Notes: generated by a model from the sequence alone, not told the origin. A stretch of DNA of 64,000 bases from Streptomyces sp. CC228A (GCF_021390935.1 NZ_JAJPUI010000004.1:124001-188000); one strand, 5' to 3'; counted from the stretch's first letter, positions 20,528 through 32,138 are shown. A program made the numbers and translations.

Positions 20528-20630
20528 CTTGCCCGCTTGCCCGCTTGCCCGCTTGCCCGCTTGCCCGCTTGCCCGCTTGCCCGCTTGCCCGCTTGCCCGC
20601 TTGCCCGCTTGCCCGCTTGCCCGCTTGCCC
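20528..20630. repeat. octanucleotide tandem repeat, about 13 copies
   Basis: Twelve perfect copies of CTTGCCCG run from 20528 to 20623, followed by seven bases of a thirteenth. The array lies in the 306-base gap between the 3' end of the 551-residue protein gene and the start of the TPR-like gene, both on the minus strand (where the unit reads CGGGCAAG). Nothing else is evident in the gap. Such perfect short repeats change length easily by slippage. Confidence 0.97.
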
Positions 20631-20702
20631 CGGCCGCCCCGGCCCCCACCCGCCGTCGGCCGCCGGGCCGGAGCCGGGGCGGCCGCCTGACCGGCGGGCT
20701 GT

Positions 20703-22358
20703 TCAGCTGCGCCGCAGGAGGCGCGACGCGCCCGCCGCCACGGTCGTGGCCAGCACCCAGCCGACGAGGATCAGACCGGTCGACATCCACTGCCACGGTC
20801 CCGTCAGCAGCCAGTACCCCTCCTGCCCCAGGTTGATCACCGGCACCAGCAGGTCCAGCGCGTACAGGGCCGCGTTCCAGTGCGGGGCCTCGTCGTCCTT
20901 GATCGGCACCGGGTCGTACCGCGAGAACGCCAGCGCCCCCGCCGCCCACAGCACCGCCATCCACACGGCCGCCCGGCCCGGCCGGTAGCCGTACGCCACC
21001 GCCAGGTCCTGCACGTACCCCCACAGCTTCGCGCCCAGCGGCAGGGTCTCGCGCCGCCGCCGCTGCTTGGCGAGCAGCACCTCGCGGGCATCCGCGTCCT
21101 CACCGGTGGCCCGCAGCACCGCCGCGAGCCGCTCGTACGGCTCGGGGGAGTACTCCGGGGTGGCCGCCGCCACCCACTCCAGGCGCCGGGTCAGCGGGAA
21201 CGGCCCGTACGGCACGAGGTTCTCGTACACGAACCCGTGCAGGGCCAGCCCGCCCGGGCCCGGCCAGCTCGCCGCCTGGTCGACCAGGGTCACCACCTTC
21301 GCCCCGTTCAGCACCACCCGGCCCTCCTCGGGCCGCTCGCAGGTGAACCGCAGCTCCGGGGTCACGATCCGGCGCATCGACAGCTCCTCCTTGCGGGCCG
21401 AGGACAGAAGGAACCGCGAGTAGCGCAGGTCCACGGCGTCCTGGAACCTCCCGTCGTCCAGCCTCACCCCGCCGTGGCACTCGAAGGGCCGCATCCGCGT
21501 CCCCCGCATCGGCGTGTGCACATCACCGAGCCCGTACGGCGGCGTGCCGCCCAGCGAGTCCCCGGGGCCGCCCACCGAGTCGCTCACCCACGCGTACGTC
21601 ATGTACAGCGTCCGCTCCACCGACAGCTGCGGCGCGTTCAGCGCGCGGCGCCCCTCGGCACCCCGCAGCCGGCTGCCCCGCAGGCTCAGCGAGCCGCCCA
21701 CCTTGGCGCCCCGCATGCTGAACTCGCCGTATGCCTCGACCAGTTCCGCCTGGAGGTCCTGCGCCACCGACAGGCCGTCCGCCACGATGGCCTGCCCGCG
21801 CCGGTCCGGCTCCACGTGGATCTGGCTGATCAGCAGGTCCGTGCCGATCTGCGCGTCGCTCAGCCGCACCCCCCGGTCCACCCGGCAGCGCGGCAGGTGC
21901 AGGTCGCCCTCCGTGTGCAGCCGTGCCGCCTCCACCCGGGGGATCGCGCAGCCGATCATCCGCAGGGTGGTGAAGCGCGACTCGGGCAGCACCACCTCGT
22001 TCTCGAACCGGCACCCCTGGAGCTCCACATACGGCGCGATCTGGCCACCCGCCAGGTCCAGCGTCCCGGTGATCAGCACCCCGCGCAGCTTCAGCGCGGG
22101 CACCCGGCCCGCCACGGCGGGCGGCCCGGACAGCAGCAGCCGCGCCACGACCTCGGCCCGCACCCGGCGCTCCCCGGGCCACACCCGGGGCGAGAACGGA
22201 TCGTCCAGCACCGGATGCCCGGCGCGCAGGTCGTGCCACGCGCCGACCCGGAACGCCAGCCACATCCCCGACTCGACCGCCGTCAGATCGCCGGGCACCT
22301 CGGCGTCGTGCCCGTCCCCTGCCGGCTCCCCGTCCCGACCGTCCTGCGGCTCGGTCAC
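20703..22358 (-). CDS. membrane-anchored repeat protein, function unknown
   Basis: This 551-residue protein has an N-terminal cytoplasmic region of about 430 residues made of short beta-strand-like repeats (LKLRGVLITGTLDLAGG, VELQGCRFENEVVLPESRF, FSMRGAKVGGSLSLRGS, and so on). These resemble pentapeptide or right-handed beta-helix folds. Two or three transmembrane segments close the C-terminus (about 455-475 and 505-545). Streptomyces homologues are sometimes labelled oxidoreductase, but I see no cofactor motif. GTG at 22358 follows GAGGGG. It is divergent from hisD. Confidence 0.75.
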   Translation of the reverse strand: MTEPQDGRDGEPAGDGHDAEVPGDLTAVESGMWLAFRVGAWHDLRAGHPVLDDPFSPRVWPGERRVRAEVVARLLLSGPPAVAGRVPALKLRGVLITGTLDLAGGQIAPYVELQGCRFENEVVLPESRFTTLRMIGCAIPRVEAARLHTEGDLHLPRCRVDRGVRLSDAQIGTDLLISQIHVEPDRRGQAIVADGLSVAQDLQAELVEAYGEFSMRGAKVGGSLSLRGSRLRGAEGRRALNAPQLSVERTLYMTYAWVSDSVGGPGDSLGGTPPYGLGDVHTPMRGTRMRPFECHGGVRLDDGRFQDAVDLRYSRFLLSSARKEELSMRRIVTPELRFTCERPEEGRVVLNGAKVVTLVDQAASWPGPGGLALHGFVYENLVPYGPFPLTRRLEWVAAATPEYSPEPYERLAAVLRATGEDADAREVLLAKQRRRRETLPLGAKLWGYVQDLAVAYGYRPGRAAVWMAVLWAAGALAFSRYDPVPIKDDEAPHWNAALYALDLLVPVINLGQEGYWLLTGPWQWMSTGLILVGWVLATTVAAGASRLLRRS

Positions 22359-22461
22359 TTGCCACCCCTCGCTTCCCCGATTTTCGTACAGCCGTTCTTC
22401 CCGCTGAGTGACGAGGTGAACGCTAACGGTCAGCAGTGACAGTCCGGGGGTGGTGTGGCGT

Positions 22462-22478
22462 GTATCAGCCAGTGATAC
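22462..22478. promoter_or_regulatory. inverted repeat in the hisD promoter region
   Basis: GTATCA-N5-TGATAC forms a perfect 6-bp inverted repeat with a 5-base spacer, centred about 50 bases before the hisD start in the divergent 160-base gap. The size and spacing fit a dimeric repressor or activator site. No regulator can be named from the sequence. Confidence 0.4.
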
Positions 22479-22518
22479 GGGCGCCCGGCCCCCCGAAGCG
22501 GTCTGCGAGAATTGACCC

Positions 22519-25539
<3,021 letters not shown>

Positions 25540-25543
<4 letters not shown>

Positions 25544-25647
25544 CCGCCGCCCCCACCGGCACACGGCGCCCCGCCCCCGCGAGCGCCCCGTGTCCCGCGG
25601 CCGCCGGCACCGCCGTGGCCGCGGAAGCGGACGGGGGGACGCGGTGA
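25540..25647 (+). CDS. possible 35-residue ORF bridging hisB and the next gene
   Basis: A GTG overlaps the hisB stop as GTGA, and this frame ends in a TGA that overlaps the GTG of the next small gene, again as GTGA. That exact double coupling is the only support. The sequence (VTAAPTGTRRPAPASAP and so on) is low in complexity and unlike any family I know. If translated, it would mainly carry ribosomes across the 100-base gap. Confidence 0.25.
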
Positions 25648-25811
25648 CCGGGCTGTCCGCCGTCCTGATCGTCGTCGGCCTCTTCCTGGCCGGCGGCGTC
25701 TACTCCTTCACCAAGCAGAAGATGCCCAAGAGCCTCATCGGCCTCCTGGCAGGCGCCTCCGCGCTCTGCCTGATCGCGGGCGTCCTGCGGATCCAGGGAC
25801 TCTGGGAGTGA
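25644..25811 (+). CDS. small membrane protein within the his operon
   Basis: This 55-residue protein has two transmembrane helices (about 3-22 and 30-48) separated by a short basic loop KQKMPKSL, so it is a helical hairpin in the membrane. GTG at 25644 follows GGGGGGAC. It lies between hisB and hisH, eight bases before hisH. I recall similar small proteins in the his operons of other streptomycetes, but no function is known. Confidence 0.75.
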   Translation: MTGLSAVLIVVGLFLAGGVYSFTKQKMPKSLIGLLAGASALCLIAGVLRIQGLWE

Positions 25812-25818
25812 GCACCGC

Positions 25819-26457
25819 ATGACCGCGAAGAAGGTCGTCGTCTTCGACTACGGCTTCGGCAACGTCCGCTCGGCGGAACGCGCCCTCGCGCGCGTCGGCG
25901 CCGACGTCGAGATCACCCGCGACTACGACCGGGCCATGAACGCCGACGGGCTCCTCGTGCCCGGCGTCGGCGCCTTCTCCGCTTGCATGGCCGGGCTCAA
26001 GGAGGCCCGCGGCGACTGGATCGTCGGCCGCAGGCTGGCCGGCGGCCGCCCCGTGATGGGCATCTGCGTCGGCATGCAGATCCTGTTCGCCCGGGGCATC
26101 GAGCACGGCACGGAGACCGAGGGCCTCGACGAGTGGCCCGGCACCGTCGGCCCCCTCAAGGCGCCCGTCGTGCCCCACATGGGCTGGAACACCGTCGAGG
26201 CCCCCGAGGGCAGCGAGCTGTTCGCCGGACTCGACGCCGACGCCCGCTTCTACTTCGTCCACTCGTACGCGGTGACCGACTGGACCCTGGAGAGCGCCAA
26301 CCCCGCCCTGCGCGCCCCCGAGGTCACCTGGGCGACCCACGGCGAGCGGTTCGTCGCCGCCGTGGAGAACGGCGCCCTGTGGGCCACCCAGTTCCACCCG
26401 GAGAAGTCCGGCGACGCCGGAGCCCGGCTGCTGACCAACTGGCTCGCCACCCTCTGA
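25819..26457 (+). CDS. hisH: imidazole glycerol phosphate synthase subunit HisH
   Basis: This 212-residue glutamine amidotransferase (class I) frees ammonia from glutamine and passes it to HisF. The nucleophile is Cys83 in [10 protein letters not shown], and the catalytic His and Glu are in [10 protein letters not shown] near the C-terminus. [11 protein letters not shown] opens the protein. It forms a heterodimer with HisF, encoded 1.2 kb downstream. Confidence 0.97.
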   Translation: MTAKKVVVFDYGFGNVRSAERALARVGADVEITRDYDRAMNADGLLVPGVGAFSACMAGLKEARGDWIVGRRLAGGRPVMGICVGMQILFARGIEHGTETEGLDEWPGTVGPLKAPVVPHMGWNTVEAPEGSELFAGLDADARFYFVHSYAVTDWTLESANPALRAPEVTWATHGERFVAAVENGALWATQFHPEKSGDAGARLLTNWLATL

Positions 26458-26509
26458 CCCGCGACCCCGCTCCGACGATTTCCTTCAGACAGACGCTAGG
26501 ACCGCTGAG

Positions 26510-27235
26510 ATGACCAAGCTCGAACTCCTCCCCGCCGTCGACGTCCGCTACGGCCAGGCCGTACGGCTCGTCCACGGCGAGTCCGGCACGGAGACGTCCT
26601 ACGGCTCCCCGCTGGAGGCGGCGCTGGCGTGGCAGCGCGCGGGCGCCGAGTGGCTCCACCTCGTCGACCTCGACGCCGCCTTCGGCACCGGCGACAACCG
26701 CGCCCTCATCGCCGAGGTCACCGCCGCCATGGACCTCAAGGTCGAGCTGTCCGGCGGCATCCGCGACGACGCCTCCCTGGCCGCCGCCCTCGCCACCGGC
26801 TGCACCCGCGTCAACCTCGGCACCGCCGCCCTGGAGACCCCGGAGTGGGTCGCCAAGGTCATCGCCGAGCACGGCGACCGGATCGCCGTCGGCCTCGACG
26901 TACGGGGCACCACCCTGCGCGGCCGCGGCTGGACCCGCGACGGCGGAGACCTCTACGAGACGCTGGAGCGCCTGAACAAGGAGGGCTGCGCCCGCTACGT
27001 CGTCACCGACATCGCCAAGGACGGCACGCTCCAGGGCCCCAACCTGGACCTGCTGAAGAACGTCTGCGCGGCCACGGACCGCCCCGTCGTGGCCTCCGGC
27101 GGCGTCTCCTCCCTGGACGACCTGCGCGCCATCGCCGAGCTCGTGCCCCTGGGCGTCGAGGGCGCCATCGTCGGCAAGGCGCTGTACGCCGAGGCGTTCA
27201 CCCTCGAAGAGGCCCTGGCGGCGGTGGCCGCATGA
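26510..27235 (+). CDS. priA: bifunctional phosphoribosyl isomerase PriA (HisA/TrpF)
   Basis: This 241-residue (beta-alpha)8 barrel catalyses two Amadori rearrangements: ProFAR to PRFAR in histidine synthesis and phosphoribosylanthranilate isomerisation in tryptophan synthesis. Asp11 (LLPAVDVR) and an aspartate in TDIAKDGT (Asp167 or Asp171) are the acid/base pair. Phosphate loops are SGGI near 81 and ASGGVSS near the C-terminus. No separate trpF is present among the trp genes of this window, consistent with the dual role known for actinobacterial PriA. The stop overlaps the next gene as ATGA. Confidence 0.95.
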   Translation: MTKLELLPAVDVRYGQAVRLVHGESGTETSYGSPLEAALAWQRAGAEWLHLVDLDAAFGTGDNRALIAEVTAAMDLKVELSGGIRDDASLAAALATGCTRVNLGTAALETPEWVAKVIAEHGDRIAVGLDVRGTTLRGRGWTRDGGDLYETLERLNKEGCARYVVTDIAKDGTLQGPNLDLLKNVCAATDRPVVASGGVSSLDDLRAIAELVPLGVEGAIVGKALYAEAFTLEEALAAVAA

Positions 27236-27642
27236 CGGCCGGAGCCGTACGGAAGGTCGTCACCGGCGCCCCCTGGGAGGAGCAGTTCGGCTACTCCCGG
27301 GCGGTGGAGCTGCCGAACGGCCTCGTCCTCGTCGCCGGCTGCACGTCGGTCGTGAACGGCCAGATCGCCGACGGCGGCCCCTACGAGCAGGCCCTCAACG
27401 CCTTCCGCGCCGCCTTCGCCGGTCTTGAGCAGCTCGGCCTCGGACCGGCCGACGTGGTGCGCACCCGCATGTACCTCACCCACGCCCGGGACGTCGAGGA
27501 GGTCGGCCGCGCCCACAAGGAGCTGTTCGACGCCGTCCGCCCCGCGTCCTCGATGCTCATTGTCTCCGGCTTCGTCGACTCCCGGCTGCTCGTCGAGGTC
27601 GAGGTCGAGGCCTACCGCACGAACGGAGGAGCCGCGTCATGA
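27232..27642 (+). CDS. RidA family protein
   Basis: This 136-residue protein of the RidA/YjgF/YER057c family is, in general, a trimeric enamine/imine deaminase that removes reactive intermediates made by PLP enzymes. [20 protein letters not shown] and [15 protein letters not shown] are typical, including the conserved arginine near residue 82. It overlaps priA and hisF by four bases on each side, so it is made together with them. A role in clearing by-products of the pathway is plausible but inferred. Confidence 0.88.
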   Translation: MTAGAVRKVVTGAPWEEQFGYSRAVELPNGLVLVAGCTSVVNGQIADGGPYEQALNAFRAAFAGLEQLGLGPADVVRTRMYLTHARDVEEVGRAHKELFDAVRPASSMLIVSGFVDSRLLVEVEVEAYRTNGGAAS

Positions 27643-28400
27643 GCCTCGCGGTCCGCGTCATCCCCTGCCTGGACGTCGACAACGGCCGTGTCGTCAAGGG
27701 CGTCAACTTCCGGAACCTGCGCGACGCCGGCGACCCCGTCGAGATGGCCAAGCTGTACGACGCCGAAGGCGCCGACGAGCTGACCTTCCTCGACATCACC
27801 GCCTCCTCCGGCGACCGGGAGACCACCTACGACGTGGTGCGCCGCACCGCGGAGCAGGTCTTCATCCCGCTCACCGTCGGCGGCGGCGTCCGCAGCGCCG
27901 GGGACGTCGACAAGCTGCTGCGCGCGGGCGCGGACAAGGTCGGCGTGAACACGGCGGCGATCGCCCGCCCGGAGCTGATCCGGGAGATCGCGGAGCGCTT
28001 CGGCCGCCAGGTCCTCGTCCTGTCGGTGGACGCCCGCCGCGCGCCCGGCACCCCGTCGGGCTTCGAGGTCACCACCCACGGCGGCCGCCGTGGCACCGGC
28101 ATGGACGCCGTCGAGTGGGCCCACCGCGCCGCGGACCTGGGCGCCGGCGAGATCCTGCTGAATTCCATGGACGCGGACGGCACGAAGGACGGCTACGACA
28201 TCGAGATGATCGCCGCCGTGCGCCGGCACGTCAGCGTCCCGGTGATCGCCTCAGGCGGCGCCGGACGGCTGGCGGACTTCCCGCCCGCCGTCGAGGCGGG
28301 CGCGGACGCGGTGCTGGCGGCGTCGGTCTTCCACTTCGGCGACCTGCGGATCCCGCAGGTGAAGGCCGCCCTGCGCGAGGCGGGCCACGAGGTCCGCTGA
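27639..28400 (+). CDS. hisF: imidazole glycerol phosphate synthase subunit HisF
   Basis: This 253-residue (beta-alpha)8 barrel cyclises PRFAR with ammonia from HisH to give imidazoleglycerol phosphate and [24 protein letters not shown] carries the catalytic aspartate near residue 11, and the second lies in the [10 protein letters not shown] segment near residue 130. Phosphate loops VGGGVRS and IASGGAG are present. It is the last gene of the operon; no clear hairpin terminator follows, only a repeat array. Confidence 0.97.
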   Translation: MSLAVRVIPCLDVDNGRVVKGVNFRNLRDAGDPVEMAKLYDAEGADELTFLDITASSGDRETTYDVVRRTAEQVFIPLTVGGGVRSAGDVDKLLRAGADKVGVNTAAIARPELIREIAERFGRQVLVLSVDARRAPGTPSGFEVTTHGGRRGTGMDAVEWAHRAADLGAGEILLNSMDADGTKDGYDIEMIAAVRRHVSVPVIASGGAGRLADFPPAVEAGADAVLAASVFHFGDLRIPQVKAALREAGHEVR

Positions 28401-28402
28401 CG

Positions 28403-28800
28403 CCCTGCCGGGCGGGGCGGCTGGCAGCTCCGTTGAGCGCTCTGCCGGGCGGGAAGAGCTGCGCGGGGCCCACTGAGCGCCCCGCCGGGCGGGGGAGGGC
28501 TGCGAGAGGCTCGCTCAGCGCCGCCCTGCCGGGGCGGGGGAGGGCTGCCGGGTCCGTGAACCGCCTTGCTTGGCGGGGGCGGGCTGGGAGGTCCGTGGAG
28601 TGCTCTGTCGGCGGGGGAGGGCTGAGAGGTCTGTGGACCGCCCTGCCGGGTCGGGAGGGCCGCCTGGTGCGCTGAGTGCCTTGCTCGGCGGGGGTGGGCT
28701 GGGACTCCGTTGAGCGCCCTGCCGAGCGCCGCTGACCGCCCTGCCGGGTCGGGAACGCCGCCAGGTGCGCTGAGTGTCCTGCCGGGTCGCGAGCGCCGGC
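28403..28800. repeat. degenerate ~40-bp direct repeat array after hisF
   Basis: About eleven units built around a CCCTGCCGGGCGGG core followed by GGGCTG and GAGGTCCGTTGAGCG occur at 28403, 28441, 28481, 28524, 28564, 28603, 28641, 28680, 28718, 28738 and 28776. Most spacings are 38-43 bases. Copies are clearly diverged. The rest of the gap to 29066 shows fainter traces of the same words and no gene. Open frames in this stretch are repetitive Pro/Arg sequence and not credible. Confidence 0.8.
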
Positions 28801-29070
28801 GGTCCGTGGAGCGCGGGCAACGCCCGGCAGGCCGAGAGGCCCGCGAGCGCCGTGCCGTGCGGGCAGGGCTGCGAGGTCCGCTGAGTGCTTACCCGAGCGC
28901 TGCGGGCCCGCCGGGGGCTGGGAGCACCGAGAGGCCGCAGCGTGCCCTCCGCGCCTGGCAGGCGCCGACGGCCGTCCGGTGAGCGGGTCGCAGAGCGCCC
29001 CGGCGACGGCAGCGGCCCTGCCGGACACGGCGGGACCGCTGCCTGCGCCCGGGGGCGCCCCGGAGGCTAG

Positions 29071-30036
29071 ATGAATGAGTCCGATGTTCGTGCTGGTCGC
29101 GACCATGGCGAAGGGCGCCCGTTGGTCAGTGTGTGAAGACAAACCTGGACGCCCTTCTGGCGGCACTGTACGTGTTCATCGACGACCATGTGGCGCCTTG
29201 TCGCCGGATCGGGCGACCCCCGAAACTGACGGACGCCGAACTGCTGTGCCTGGCGGTCGCCCAGGTCCTGCTCGGTTTTCCCTCGGCCCGGCACTGGATC
29301 CGCTTCGCCCACGCCCGCCTCGGCCACCTGTTCCGCTACCTGCCCCAGCAGTCCGCCTACAACAAGCGCCTCAACGCCGCAGGCCCCCTGATCAGCCGCG
29401 TGATCGAGGCACTGGCCCGGCAGGTGCCGACCTGGAACGACGACCTGCGGCTGATCGACTCCACCCCGCTGCCCTGCGCGGCCTCCCGCGAGACCGTCAA
29501 ACGCTCCGACCTGGCCGGACACTGCGGGTACGGCTACTGCCGCAGCCACTCCCGCTTCTTCTGGGGCTTCCGCCTCTACCTGGTCACCACCGCCGAAGGC
29601 ATGCCCGTCACCTGGTGCCTGGCCAACCCCAAGATCGGCGAACGGGAGGTGATGGCCGCGCTACTCGAACGCGACCACCACCTCGTCCGCCAAGGACAGG
29701 TGATCCTCGCCGACAAGGGCTTCGCCGGGAAGGAGTTCGAAGCGTTCTGCTCCGAGCGGCTCGGGGTTCATCTGGTGCGGCCGGACCGCGAGGACGAACC
29801 GGCCCGGCACGGAAAGATCGCCCGGGTCCGGCAGTGGATCGAAGCCGTCATCGACACCCTCAAGGGCCAGCTCAGCCTCGAACAGCACGGCGGCAGAACC
29901 CCAGCCGGAGTCTTCGCCCGCACCGGCCAACGACTCCTCGCCCTCGCCGCCGGCATCTGGCACAACTGGGCCACCAACGCCCCCGTCAAGCGATCACTGA
30001 TCGCCTACGACCACTGAAGACATCGGACTCATTCAT
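29071..30036 (+). mobile_element. IS982-family insertion sequence
   Basis: This is a 966-bp element with perfect terminal inverted repeats ATGAATGAGTCCGATGT (29071-29087 and 30020-30036). It is flanked on both sides by CTAG (29067-29070 and 30037-30040), which I read as a 4-bp target duplication. If CTAG belongs to the element instead, the inverted repeats are 21 bp. It encodes one intact transposase. It looks recent, because the ends are perfect. Confidence 0.85.
29133..30017 (+). CDS. IS982-family transposase
   Basis: This is a 294-residue DDE transposase. LRLIDSTPLPCA holds the first catalytic Asp, KRSDLAGHCGYGYCRSHSRFFWGFRLYLVTT is the family-specific central block, GQVILADKGF carries the second Asp, and a Glu lies in RQWIEAVIDTLKG. 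The N-terminal helical region with RIGRPPKLTDAELLCLAVAQ is the DNA-binding part. GTG at 29133 begins VKTNLDALLAALYV. The reading frame is intact. Confidence 0.88.
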   Translation: MKTNLDALLAALYVFIDDHVAPCRRIGRPPKLTDAELLCLAVAQVLLGFPSARHWIRFAHARLGHLFRYLPQQSAYNKRLNAAGPLISRVIEALARQVPTWNDDLRLIDSTPLPCAASRETVKRSDLAGHCGYGYCRSHSRFFWGFRLYLVTTAEGMPVTWCLANPKIGEREVMAALLERDHHLVRQGQVILADKGFAGKEFEAFCSERLGVHLVRPDREDEPARHGKIARVRQWIEAVIDTLKGQLSLEQHGGRTPAGVFARTGQRLLALAAGIWHNWATNAPVKRSLIAYDH

Positions 30037-30040
30037 CTAG

Positions 30041-31745
30041 AAGGCCGATGAAGATCTTGTTGGGGGGCTGTCCGGCCGTAGGCCGGGCGGCCCTTTGGTC
30101 TATGTGGTGGTGGGGGTGAGGGTCCAGGTGGTGCCGGTGTGGGTGAGTCCGAGGTTGATGAGGCGGCGGAGGTTGAGGGCGGCTGCCCGGTTGTGGAGCC
30201 AGGTGTTGTTCTTGAGGACGCCTCGGTAGGGGACGCGGCGGTTGCCTTTGGCGACGAGCCAGGCGATGGCGCGTTCGACGGGTGGTCGCCAGCGGCGGTA
30301 CTCGTCCTGCCATTCCTGGCTGGTGGCGGCCTGGTCCCGGGCGGTTTTGAGGAGGTCGTACTGGGGATGGACGCTGAAGACGCGTCCGGTCTTGGACCTG
30401 GTGCAGCGTTCGCGCAAAGGGCAATCGAGGCAGAGTTTTTTGAACTGGGCCTGGCGGTTGCCGCCCGAGAGGGGGCGGCCGAGGGCTTTGGTGTGGCCGG
30501 CCGGGCAGGTGACGTGGCCGGCCTGGGTGTCGACGTGGAAGTCGTCGGTCGTGAAGCCGCCGGGGATGGCCTGCCGCAGGGGCGGGGGCTTGATCACGAG
30601 GGTGTGGCCGTCGGCTTCGAGGGCTTCGCGGAGTTCGCCGGTTCCGTAGGCGGTGTCACCGAGGACGGTCAGGTCCTGGTCCTCGTCGGCGAGGAGGTCT
30701 TGGGCGACGGCGGCCTCGTGGTTGCCGGCTCCGCTGCCGGCGGTGAGAGCGACCTCGGTGAACAGTCCCGCCTCGGGCTCGAACGCGGCATGCGCACGGA
30801 AGCCCTCCTGGTGGCGGGTCCGGTTCTTGTGGATGTGCCGGGCCTCGGGATCAACCGTGGAAACCACGCGGTCGGGTGCGGTCCCCCGGGTGATGCGCCA
30901 GCGTCCGTCACGGCCGTCGGACTCCTGGGCCGGTTCGACGTCCTGGCCTGCGACCAGGGCCAGCAGGCCGGCCGCGTTCGCGGCCTTCTCGCCGAGTTCC
31001 TGTTCGGGCAGGTGGCCCAGCAGCCGCAGTGCGTCACCGACGAGGGCGTCCACCAGGTCCGCCCTGGCCTGCCGGTCGTTCCAGGCGATCCTCGGTTTGC
31101 CAGGGTCGCTGTAGTCGTGGGCGGTGCACTGCACGGCCGCGGCAGGTCCGGCGCCGGGGACCTCACGGATCACCGCCCGCACGGCGGAGATCAGCTGGGT
31201 GACGGTGTCCTGGGTGGCCACCGCGTCATCGAGGACGGTGGAGTCCAGTGCCCGCCGGTGCTTTCCCTTCAGCACGCCGGTGGCCTTCACGACCTCGCGC
31301 ACCGCCTCGAAGACCCGGTTCGGGCAAGCCGAGCGGGCCAGACGACGGCGGAAGTAGGCCAGCAGCGAAGGATCGAACGCCATATCGTGCAAGCCGAGCC
31401 CGCACGCGGCCTTCCACCGCAGGTCACAGCGTAATTCCTGGACCGTCTCGAAGTCCGACATCCCATGCAGGGCCTGCAGCGTGATCGCCGCGGCCAGGAC
31501 CTGCGGAGGCATCGACGGACGGCCGTTCGCCGACGGATACATGTCCTCGAACATCACCGCGGGAAACAGCTGCCCACGATGCTCGGCCAGGAACGCGAAG
31601 ACACTCCCAGCCGGGATCAACTCCCGGCAGGTCTCCCACACATCCGGCCCGATCGTCTCCCCAACCCACTCCCCTTGCACCACAAGACGAGTCTGGCCCC
31701 GCCGCTGACGCGGCGAGGCCAGAACCCAACATTTTCAGCAGTCTT
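30041..31745 (-). mobile_element. IS1182-family insertion sequence
   Basis: This is a 1705-bp element whose ends are imperfect inverted repeats. Reading inward, the left end is AAGGCCGATGAAGAT then GTTGGG, and the right end is AAGACTGCTGAAAAT then GTTGGG, with a 3-base gap difference. It is flanked by CTAG at 30037-30040 and 31746-31749. It abuts the IS982-family element directly, sharing the middle CTAG, and encodes one intact transposase on the minus strand. Confidence 0.82.
30100..31683 (-). CDS. IS1182-family transposase
   Basis: This is a 527-residue DDE transposase. The N-terminal region (YPSANGRPSMPPQVLAAAITLQ and LRWKAACGLGL) is the typical IS1182 helix-turn-helix domain. The catalytic region has RALDSTVLDDAV, TVLGDTAYGTGEL and a C-terminal Glu in RPPVERAIAWLV. 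A four-cysteine segment (KKLCLDCPLRERC) resembles the zinc cluster of this family. The start is GTG at 31683, and the frame is intact. Confidence 0.92.
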   Translation of the reverse strand: MVQGEWVGETIGPDVWETCRELIPAGSVFAFLAEHRGQLFPAVMFEDMYPSANGRPSMPPQVLAAAITLQALHGMSDFETVQELRCDLRWKAACGLGLHDMAFDPSLLAYFRRRLARSACPNRVFEAVREVVKATGVLKGKHRRALDSTVLDDAVATQDTVTQLISAVRAVIREVPGAGPAAAVQCTAHDYSDPGKPRIAWNDRQARADLVDALVGDALRLLGHLPEQELGEKAANAAGLLALVAGQDVEPAQESDGRDGRWRITRGTAPDRVVSTVDPEARHIHKNRTRHQEGFRAHAAFEPEAGLFTEVALTAGSGAGNHEAAVAQDLLADEDQDLTVLGDTAYGTGELREALEADGHTLVIKPPPLRQAIPGGFTTDDFHVDTQAGHVTCPAGHTKALGRPLSGGNRQAQFKKLCLDCPLRERCTRSKTGRVFSVHPQYDLLKTARDQAATSQEWQDEYRRWRPPVERAIAWLVAKGNRRVPYRGVLKNNTWLHNRAAALNLRRLINLGLTHTGTTWTLTPTTT

Positions 31746-32135
31746 CTAGGGCTGGTCGAGGCGCTGCGCGAGCTGGACCAGATTGCCCACCGTGTCGTCC
31801 AGGACGGCCGTCAGGACGGGGCCCTGCTCCACGGGCTCCTGCGTGAACTCGACCCCCAGCCCGCGCAGGCGCTCGTACTCCGCCCGCAGGTCGTCGACCG
31901 CGAAGACGATGCACGGCAGGCCCGCCTCCCGCAGGCCCTTCGTGTAGGCGCGGGCGATCGGGCTGTCGCCCGGCTCCAGCAGCAGCTCCACGTCCTGGCC
32001 CGGCGCGCCGACGGTGACGAACAGCGCCTCGCCGAGATCGATGTGCGCCCGCGTCTCGAAGCCGAGGACGTCCGTGTAGAAGGCGTGTGCCTTCTGCTCG
32101 TCGTCCACGAACACGTTGGTCATCGCGATCCGCAT
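31746..32135 (-). CDS. VOC family protein (glyoxalase/bleomycin-resistance fold)
   Basis: This 129-residue protein has two beta-alpha-beta-beta-beta modules (IAMTNVFVDDEQKAHAFYTDVLGF and LPCIVFAVDDLRAEYERL). The fold binds metals and small molecules, and its members include lyases, dioxygenases and resistance proteins; the substrate is unknown. The TAG stop is the last three bases of the CTAG at which the insertion sequence ends, so the gene is complete but touches the element. The following gene on the other side starts three bases upstream. Confidence 0.87.
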   Translation of the reverse strand: MRIAMTNVFVDDEQKAHAFYTDVLGFETRAHIDLGEALFVTVGAPGQDVELLLEPGDSPIARAYTKGLREAGLPCIVFAVDDLRAEYERLRGLGVEFTQEPVEQGPVLTAVLDDTVGNLVQLAQRLDQP

Positions 32136-32138
32136 GGC

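Noticed and set aside
20528..20630. CRISPR-like array
   Set aside because: Units are 8 bp and contiguous with no spacers; no cas genes occur in the window.
28403..28800. CRISPR array
   Set aside because: Repeats are degenerate and the sequence between cores is also repeat-derived, with no unique spacers.
28231..29166. 311-codon minus-strand frame over the repeat array
   Set aside because: Its sequence is repeats of Pro/Ala/Arg words created by the 40-bp array.
29067..31749. Composite transposon
   Set aside because: The two elements are unrelated, directly adjacent and carry no cargo between them.
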